Below, piece after piece: positions 63,778 to 64,000 of a DNA stretch of 64,000 nucleotides. Source of the stretch: Inia geoffrensis. Its lineage: Eukaryota; Chordata; Mammalia; Artiodactyla; Iniidae. The notes under the pieces were generated by a model. The model was given only the letters and a program-made list of their open reading frames with translations. It was not told the DNA's origin and did no database searches. The position numbers were made by a program, and so were the translations under genes. Position 1 is the first letter of the stretch. Every line of letters begins with the position of its first letter. The stretch lies in contig CM070904.1 of assembly GCA_036417435.1 (NCBI GenBank), positions 39,094,408 through 39,158,407 on the forward strand. Reading direction: 5' to 3'.

Positions 63778-64000
63778 GTGGGTCACGTTATCAGAGCTCG
63801 GGAGTCTATTTTGAGCTATTCCAGGATGAAGCTGTGAAAGTCACTCTGTAAAGTGGTGTGAAGGCCTGCACGTCTTTTTTTTTTAATTAAATGTTTAAAT
63901 TTCATTCGTAGTTACAACACCCTACCTCCATCCCCTAAAGGTCATAGTCAAACTTGCTTCTTGAGTTTAGAAAAGAACAATCTTTTTTTAAAAAATGATT

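Noticed and set aside
63778..63840. Reading W15 through to the stop near 63837 as the gene's end
   Set aside because: A donor at 63778 and homology to a ~980-residue protein show that the gene continues past the window.

Overview
This is mammalian nuclear DNA carrying the middle of one protein-coding gene on the + strand. Fifteen internal exons of RAB3GAP1 (catalytic subunit of the Rab3 GTPase-activating complex) lie between 2912 and 63777. They total 1914 nt, or 638 uninterrupted codons, about residues 51-688 of a ~980-residue protein. The first exons, the C-terminal third and the catalytic arginine known from human (Arg728) are outside the window. Every exon has AG/GT borders and the phases agree across all 14 junctions. 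I number the exons W1-W15 because human exon numbering cannot be checked here.

The repeats point to a whale or dolphin. There are about 25 copies of a tRNA-derived SINE whose sense strand begins GGGCTTCCCTGGTGG. This is the CHR family of Cetacea, hippos and ruminants, here mostly the short ~200-nt form abundant in cetaceans. The assignment is from recalled family knowledge, not a search.

Layout: 1-2911 is upstream intron with L1 pieces. W1 and W2 (2912-5303) are followed by a 26-kb intron (5304-31387). That intron holds a nearly full-length antisense L1 (about 7690-14515, with 5' UTR, ORF1, ORF2 and matching target-site duplications), several older antisense L1 fragments, LTRs and about 14 SINEs. 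W3-W14 (31388-54638) are spread over 23 kb of quieter intron with scattered SINEs, MIRs and an LTR that ends 24 nt before W14. A 9-kb intron full of old L1 and LTR pieces (54639-63639) precedes W15 (63640-63777).

I found no second gene, no structural RNA gene, and no evidence of an undescribed system. Most long open frames here are antisense CHR SINEs (all three frames tend to lack stops) or L1 remnants. The most interesting signals concern how repeats touch splicing: LTR-derived branch-point candidates for W14, and a SINE point mutation that makes a strong-looking splice acceptor in phase with W8.
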